DNA of 64,000 bases from Diphasiastrum complanatum (taxonomy: Eukaryota > Streptophyta > Lycopodiopsida > Lycopodiales > Lycopodiaceae), in assembly GCA_029204225.1 (NCBI GenBank), contig CM055112.1:21952578-22016577 (forward strand). The letters are read 5' to 3'. Made by a program: the position numbers and the translations under genes. The notes under the pieces are model-generated. The model did not search any database, had not been told where the DNA came from, and saw only the letters and a list, made by a program, of their open reading frames with translations. This document shows positions 58,410 through 64,000 of the stretch, one piece after another. Every line of letters starts with the position of its first letter. Within the stretch, counting starts at the first letter, position 1.

Positions 58410-58870
58410 GCCCAGTCTCCTGGAGATTTAACCACCACTTATAGGCCATGGGCCCTAGGGAAAGACTGGCCTGAATAGCTTGCAAATGGTCAGGGTTCTG
58501 TTTAAGAGCATGAATGTTCTTCCATTTGCTGAGGAAGTTTTGTAGAATGTCTGCGTTTCTATCCTTCTCTTCTCCAATAAAAGTAGGAGGCTTTAAGTCT
58601 TTAAAGACACTGGGGTGAGACCTCATAGGCTCACCCAAAACTGATGGAAGTGGAAAAGGGGACAACTGAGAGGTGGAGGGAAGTCTTCCTTTTGCGGAAC
58701 TCAAAATCAAGCCTTTGAGCTCAACGAACGAGTCGTTCACACCGGACTTGAAATTGGCTAAAGCCAGTTTCAGTTCATTCACCTCTGTTATCAAATGGAG
58801 AAACTGCTACTTGGTAACCAATTCGTCGAGTCCTTCGGCGAATTGTTGTTAAAATGGGAAAGAATCGCCT
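58410..58870 (-). pseudogene. chromovirus gag fragment cut by the Tat/Athila-type element
   Basis: The minus strand reads LITEVNELKLALANFKSGVN-like sequence, LKPPTFIGEEKDRNADILQN and GPMAYKWWLNLQETG. It is colinear with 25,100-25,500 and clearly the same family. An in-frame TAG occurs close to where the other copy also has a TAG. The reading stops at the LTR boundary (58,409), so the rest of this element lay on the other side of the insertion or was already lost. Confidence 0.9.
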
Positions 58871-59214
58871 TTGTCAGAAAAGAAACAACGAAACATTTTT
58901 AGGGTTGTTGTCTTTTGCTTGGTTTCATTTTTGGCCTTTAGTTAGAGGAAAAACAATTATCGTTTTATTGTCTAGAGATTGATCGTAGCTCTATACAATG
59001 ACAATATAAACAATTGCTTATGCAATGCCAACACACTCAAATGATTGAGAACTCAATGAAACAATAAGATACATTACACACTTACATGCACAATGTATTT
59101 TACTATTCTCTACTAAGTTACTAACTTCTAACTGAAGTTTTATATGCCAAATTTTCAACAGATTAACTAATAAAAATCTTGAACTCCATATGTAAAAAAC
59201 TAGCTGGTACCAAC

Positions 59215-59362
59215 ACTGAAGTATATGGCGGCAACATCCCCAAAAACTATCCAAGAGAGGAGAAGGAAATCTCTCAAGGTACCTGAAATCAACTGAAGTA
59301 TATGACGGCAACATCTCCAAAAACTATCCAAGAGAGGAGAAAGAACTCTCTCAAGGTACCCT
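59215..59362. repeat. 77-bp tandem duplication
   Basis: Units start ACTGAAGTATATG at 59,215 and 59,292 and differ at several positions. They lie in the tail of element copy B. Confidence 0.88.
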
Positions 59363-59870
59363 GATGATCTCGGAACACCAAAACAAAGTGGCAACTCAGC
59401 ATCGGAGACCAAGCGATATGGAGCAACCCGAAATGATGGGAAACCTGAAGATCACCCAGACAAACAGTAGCTGGAACAAAGGCAATAACCCAAGCCATCA
59501 GGATATGCCAAGCCTAACAATGGCAACAATCCGAGGAATAGATAGAGAGCCACATGCATAATCATAGAGATATCCACACCATAGGCAATTAGTAGTATGG
59601 AAAAACCAGCACCAATCAACAGGTTTAAATGAAAACCAAGCTATATGTAATAGCCAGGAATGCCATATATCCATAGCTCGATACGTAATAACCAGAAATG
59701 CCAAATATCAAGAGGTAAAAAGAAATCAATCATGTGAAAAACCTCTAATGCATAAAAAGCCCAAAAGTGTATACCATCGGCATGGACTGCAACAAACCTA
59801 TATGTAGAAACACAAGGAGATTGAAGGATGCCCGTATACTCATCTAGAAAGATCCTAGCATATAAATACC

Positions 59871-60461
59871 CTAGATAAGTAGTAGTGACCATCTGGCAAA
59901 TATCCTCGAATGGAAAATGTGTAACAGTAAGGCCAAAGGTGCATGAATCATGTTAGGAACCGTAGAAATATCATGAGACAGATCACAAACCTCAAGCAGA
60001 GATCCATGGAGTAAAGCGAAAGAAGATACAACCTGAACACCAATAGCGAGGGAACCATCAAACATGGACCCGTGAAGAACCCCATAGAAATCAGCAGGAA
60101 CATCGGCCATAACGGAGTCAAGAGATGGAGATATAGAGACTAATGGAGAAGATACTACACCAACCACCGAACCAGGAGGGCTATCTGAGGTATGCACAAA
60201 AGCAATAGTAGAAATACCACCAAGGTATACGGCCTCAATATCAATAAAACCAGGAGTGACCACTGAATAGGATACTTGTGAATCAAGGCATATAGGCACA
60301 AGGCATGCAGCAACAACCTGTAAATTTGGAGCAACATCAACCTGAGGAAGAGAACCCACGGATGGTGAAAGTGAAGCAGCAACTGATGTACTCTGAATGG
60401 AAAGAAGAGCTACATTGTGAGCCTTTGGCAGACTACGCATAAACTGCTTCCCGGTAACCAA
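59871..60461 (-). CDS. hypothetical Val/Ser-rich region downstream of the protease, copy B
   Basis: An open frame of 196 codons begins VTGKQFMRSLPKAHNVALLS, which resembles the linker between protease and reverse transcriptase in gypsy elements. It then becomes Val/Ser/Pro-rich (VAASLSPSVGSLPQVDVAPN, SPPGSVVGVVSSPLVSISPS) and hydrophobic at its end. In an ordinary gypsy element the reverse transcriptase would follow; none does. In copy A this part is deleted. The function is unknown. Confidence 0.4.
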   Translation of the reverse strand: MVTGKQFMRSLPKAHNVALLSIQSTSVAASLSPSVGSLPQVDVAPNLQVVAACLVPICLDSQVSYSVVTPGFIDIEAVYLGGISTIAFVHTSDSPPGSVVGVVSSPLVSISPSLDSVMADVPADFYGVLHGSMFDGSLAIGVQVVSSFALLHGSLLEVCDLSHDISTVPNMIHAPLALLLHIFHSRIFARWSLLLI

Positions 60462-60539
60462 CTGATAGTCACCCTGGGAATCAATACCAACAAGTGAATG
60501 ATGTTGACCAGCATGAATAAAGGAAAGTGTCTACTGAGA

Positions 60540-61940
60540 GACATCTACAACAACAGTACCAAGTGAAGAGAACCAGTCTGCACGAAAAATAATGTCATAG
60601 TGCTAGAGGAATGATGTAGAAATCTGCCTTACTAGAAAAATCACCAATGCGATAATCCAAGCCCTGAAATATCTGAGAACTGGGAAAAGAATGGGAACGA
60701 GCAACTTCAATACTGAGAGGTTGGGAAGCAGGAACAGATGTAGCACGAATCCTGGTGGAAATGTAATTTCTAATAAATGAATGTGTACTGTCTATATCCA
60801 CTAAAGAAGCACAATCTCGCCCCACATCTAGAATAATATGATCCACAAATGGAACAACATACGTAGGCATAATAACAGAAGCATCAATTGATAAGTTTTG
60901 GCCTAAATATGCATCTAGAAGAACCGCATACTCATCTAGACGGGGTATCAGCAAAATAAGCTAGTGAGTATACAATAGGACCATCATGAAATGTATAACC
61001 ATATGCCATATGGAGATCTACTGGAGAAGCCAAAGCATCTGAAAGAGCAATCGTAGACCCATGAATAATATCGAAATAATAAGCATAGGCGACAATATCT
61101 ATCGCATGGCGCTCAGGAACATGAGTAGCATCAAAGTACTCAACAACAATATCGAAGCATGCAACAACATCAACAATAGCAACAAGGCATACTATATTAG
61201 TATCAAAGCATGGAACAATCATAGCATGCAACAACATCGGTAGCACCATCAAAGCATGCAACGACATCATCAATAGTATCATAGCATGCTATATCAGTAT
61301 CAAGGACCATATCAGCCGCAACCTGTATATGTGAATCAGCATCAGTAGGAACCTGTATATGTGACTATGACTCACTATGGGATACAATGACGAGCTCAAG
61401 TAGATCAATAACTATCTCAAGTAAATCAGGCAACTCGCTCACACAGTGTGATATAGAATCATCCTCATGTGTATCACTAGCAATGTGTGAATCAATCTCA
61501 TGTGAATCGCTAGAAATGTGTGACTCTATCTCTATTTGTCCTGCACAAGAAAATGGAACCTCGCATATGGAAGAATGCTCACGAGAGGAATCAGAAGGAG
61601 GAACTCTCAAGACCTATAACACCACTCATAAGAGCGACAGGAGGAACAATAACAGAATTATCATCGAAAAATATAAGAAGGCAAAGTACTGGTAGAAAGT
61701 CATGCCACTCAAGGATAGGCGGATGAGAATGGACATGGTCAAACCACTTCGACCTAGCAGAACTTTAAGAGAAAAATTGCATCAAGAATCTTATTTGGAC
61801 CTGGACAAGGTGGCCGAGAGGTGTCAAAGTGATACTGAAGACGTGTGAGCCATTTATCGAACATATGTTCAAATGATATATCACTATTAAAAACAAAAAG
61901 ATAGTCTAGAGGGGATAGAGACCGAAAATCAGAAGTCATG
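60540..61940 (-). pseudogene. gag-like plus aspartic protease polyprotein, copy B (frameshifted)
   Basis: It starts MTSDFRSLSPLDYLFVFNSD, then EHMFDKWLTRLQYHFDTSRP and PGPNKILDAIFLL. A linker follows (SDSSREHSSICEVPFSCAGQ), then the Asp/Cys repeat (VPCFDTNIVCLVAIVDVVAC, FDIVVEYFDATHVPERHAID) and LLDAYLGQNLSIDASVIMPT. The protease active site reads CASLVDIDSTHSFIRN: the D-T-G of copy A is D-I-D, so this protease is inactive. VEVARSHSFPSSQIFQGLDY and the FYIIPL segment follow. Frame breaks occur near 61,750, 61,370, 61,270 and 60,945. Confidence 0.72.
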
Positions 61941-63060
61941 ATAAAAAATAAAATTAAAAGTAACGGATTAGAATACGTAACCCAATGATCCAAATAATTT
62001 GGGCGGTTTTTATTTTTATTTTTTATAATGGAGCGTAGAAAACGAAAAAAAAAAGTGTAAAACGAAATCGACGATGAAAATGAATTATGGAATTGAAACA
62101 CAAATGGAACGGAAACTAATAACAAATAACGAAAGACAAAATGAAAAATGCAATGGACAACACAAACTACAAAATGGAATGGAAATAACAAAACAACAGC
62201 CACAGGCAGAAAGTTAAGCTAGGCAAGACGCTAATCAAGTGGACGAACTAAAGGAGAGGACATAAGTCGTCACAACAGGTACACCAATGAAAAGACGTGA
62301 AAAATCCTGGTAAAGAAAGAAAAAAGAGGGAAATGACAAATAGTATAAGTAGTACCTCGCAACTGCAATCGAAAGCGTGCTGAAAACGGTAGTAAAATGG
62401 AGAGATACCGGACAGCCACCAAATAGAGATAAGAGGGGCCTCCAAAAGCAACCAAATAATGAGAGAACTAAGTAGCAAGTAGTGGAGTATATGGCTGGAA
62501 AGTGGACAGCCAAGTATAGAAGGTGAGTACCAAAAAGAGAAGGTTAGGCAGCCAGCAAGCAAAGCTGGAAAATCAGTAGAAAGAAGGTGGAGACAATGCA
62601 AGGAGGGGTGGGCTGGGAAAGAGTACAAATAGATTGAGTTGTGAACAACAAGCGGAGAGTAAAGTAGGGTGCTGGAAGTAGGTGATGGTGGGCTGAAAAA
62701 TGGGCAGTAGGTGGGCACTAGTACTCCTCCAAACAATAGTGATAATCTGCAAAACAAGTGGAGAGAGAAAGCTGAAGATCCAATCTGAAAATGCTGAAGG
62801 TCCAAGCTGAAAATGGATGTTGGGCAGCAGCTAGTAAGATCCACAAATGTCCTACAAAATGATGGAAAAACAGCTGAAAACGGTGATGAAGTAGGGTGCT
62901 AGACAGCCTCCAACAAAACCACGAAATGGGCAGCAAATCGGTGGAGAAAATCGACGAAAGTGACAAGGTAGTAGGGCGCTAGCCAGTCTCTACCAAATCT
63001 GGAGGCTACAAACATAGACAAAAACGAACGAAAGTGACAAGTATGAAGGGGCTGAACAGC

Positions 63061-63573
63061 CTACAAACAAAAGTGAAGAGAGGGCTGAAAATGGAAGGAG
63101 AAATGGACGAAAGAGATGAGGGAATTGGGTGCTGGACAATCTGCAAACAAGCTGGGCTTAGCGCCAGAAATAATCTGCCAAACATTTTTTTTTCTGGCCA
63201 CCAAATTTAGCTGAAGTACTTTTGCTAACTGTCCACTAAAGCTCCACCAAGGAAAATGCTCTGATGGAAGCTGGTCCTCCTCCAAACTGTGCTGAATGTT
63301 GCTGAAGCAAAGAGATGAATCAGGATAGACACCACTAATGTATGTGTGCCAACCCTGTCTCAACTCTCCATCATGGAATTGCTCCTCCCTCCCCCATAAT
63401 GGGTGGAGAAGGCAACTCATAGCATGCAAAGGTTGGTGAAACCAATGCCATCTACTTTGCCACCAAAGGGCCCTAATCTCCTCAAGTCTGAAAATTGCAT
63501 AAGTCAAAATGTCAAATGAATACTTGAGTCTCGATACATCACGTAGCATGCTTATTTGGAAATCGGCAATCAA
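63061..63573 (-). other. open frame in the leader of copy B, unidentified
   Basis: A frame of 170 codons includes LRDVSRLKYSFDILTYAIF and RLEEIRALWWQSRWHWFHQ, unusually rich in Trp and His. It enters the region shared with copy A at about 63,315. The frame is not conserved in copy A, so coding is doubtful. Confidence 0.25.
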
Positions 63574-64000
63574 AATGGATCATGCTCATTGCTTATCACA
63601 TATAGATAATAAGCTTATAACACATACCCGTCAACACAGATGACCATGCAAGATTGAAGCTGCTCTCCCAGTCTATCAATAAATCATGCATCATTCCAAA
63701 AAAATGATGATAACACAATACCTCAATTCTCTTTGATCTGAGCTCTCTCGATGGCACCCACTATACCACTAGTTGGAAGCCTCAGGCTTGCATGTACTTT
63801 CAAAAGTCACTCCAAACTGATAAAAATGTATGCAAACCTGTTTAAATTTTTGAAACATGAAACCAACTATAGTCCATCAGTCACATAGTGGACCATGATA
63901 AAACCTAAAGGCATGAGAAATATAAAAAGCATATTGAGCAAAATTAGTGTACTAATCTGGTAGGGGCAGGCCTCAAGATCTTCAAGCTAAAATGAAACCT
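63574..64000. other. right window edge, nothing recognised
   Basis: A minus-strand TGGTATAGTGGGTGCC near 63,753-63,768 is only loosely like a primer site. No coding sequence is seen. Confidence 0.4.

Larger units (their letters stand above)
59371..63315 (-). mobile_element. LTR element copy B with gag-like and protease domains, no polymerase
   Basis: This is the inverted counterpart of copy A. Shared landmarks on the minus strand are CATCTCTTTGCTTCAGCAAC, AAATTTGGTGGCCAGAA, the gag start MTSDFRSLSPL (61,940), the Asp/Cys repeat, the protease, and the tail WHILMAWVIA at about 59,500. It keeps about 680 bp after the protease that copy A lacks. Individual indels separate the leaders. The two copies are diverged independent insertions, not a recent palindrome. 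LTRs and target duplications were not identified. Confidence 0.72.

Noticed and set aside
43861-63315. Giant inverted repeat or palindrome formed by copies A and B
   Set aside because: The arms differ by many substitutions, indels and a 680-bp gap. They are independent insertions in opposite orientation.
63753-63768. Primer-site-like TGGTATAGTGGGTGCC for element copy B
   Set aside because: It matches the standard site only in the first six bases, and homology with copy A stops well before it.

Overview
This window is nuclear DNA from a plant with a large, repeat-rich genome. The evidence is a spliced plant oxysterol-binding-protein-related (ORP) gene with conserved intron positions and one intron of about 28.4 kb, plus chromovirus, Tat/Athila-type and Ty1/copia LTR retrotransposons, LINEs and hAT-like DNA elements. 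A gymnosperm or another large-genome vascular plant fits, but the species cannot be told from the sequence.

The only host gene recognised is the ORP gene on the minus strand. Seven exons are readable, from 37,912 down to 3,066, and all splice in phase. They cover a linker, an FFAT-like motif and most of the sterol-binding domain. One in-frame TAA lies at 8,568-8,570. The first exons (PH domain) and the last exon are not seen. Everything between 9,415 and 37,839 is therefore intron.

Region by region. 1-2.7 kb: a copia reverse-transcriptase fragment fused to a gypsy gag-protease fragment. 3-9.4 kb: six ORP exons; the 4.4-kb intron among them holds LINE pieces and CT arrays. 9.4-37.8 kb (giant intron): a minus-strand LINE (10.9-15.0 kb), LINE and protease fragments (15.6-17.5 kb), a copia copy that lost its reverse transcriptase (17.6-20.5 kb), long GA/CT arrays, a 7.8-kb hAT-like transposon (22.4-30.2 kb) carrying two genes and a nested chromovirus, a cluster of related short hAT-like elements, and a non-coding LARD-like LTR element (32.8-37.6 kb) nested in one of them. 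38-43.8 kb: another hAT-like element, a decayed LINE and a decayed gypsy fragment. 43.8-46.8 kb and 59-63.6 kb: two inverted copies of an LTR-element family that encodes gag-like and protease domains but shows no reverse transcriptase. Between them a Tat/Athila-type element (57.6-58.4 kb LTR, 54.2-57.6 kb pol) has itself received a nearly pristine Ty1/copia element (47,170-53,600) with a 1317-codon open reading frame, LTRs differing at 3 sites by eye, and a perfect 5-bp target duplication.

The most notable signals are: the giant ORP intron inferred from exact phase matching; the young intact copia; the gag-protease-only family; and the group of hAT-like elements that share CATAG ends and 8-bp target duplications but carry different palindromic sub-terminal words. 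All identities come from reading motifs. No database search was run.
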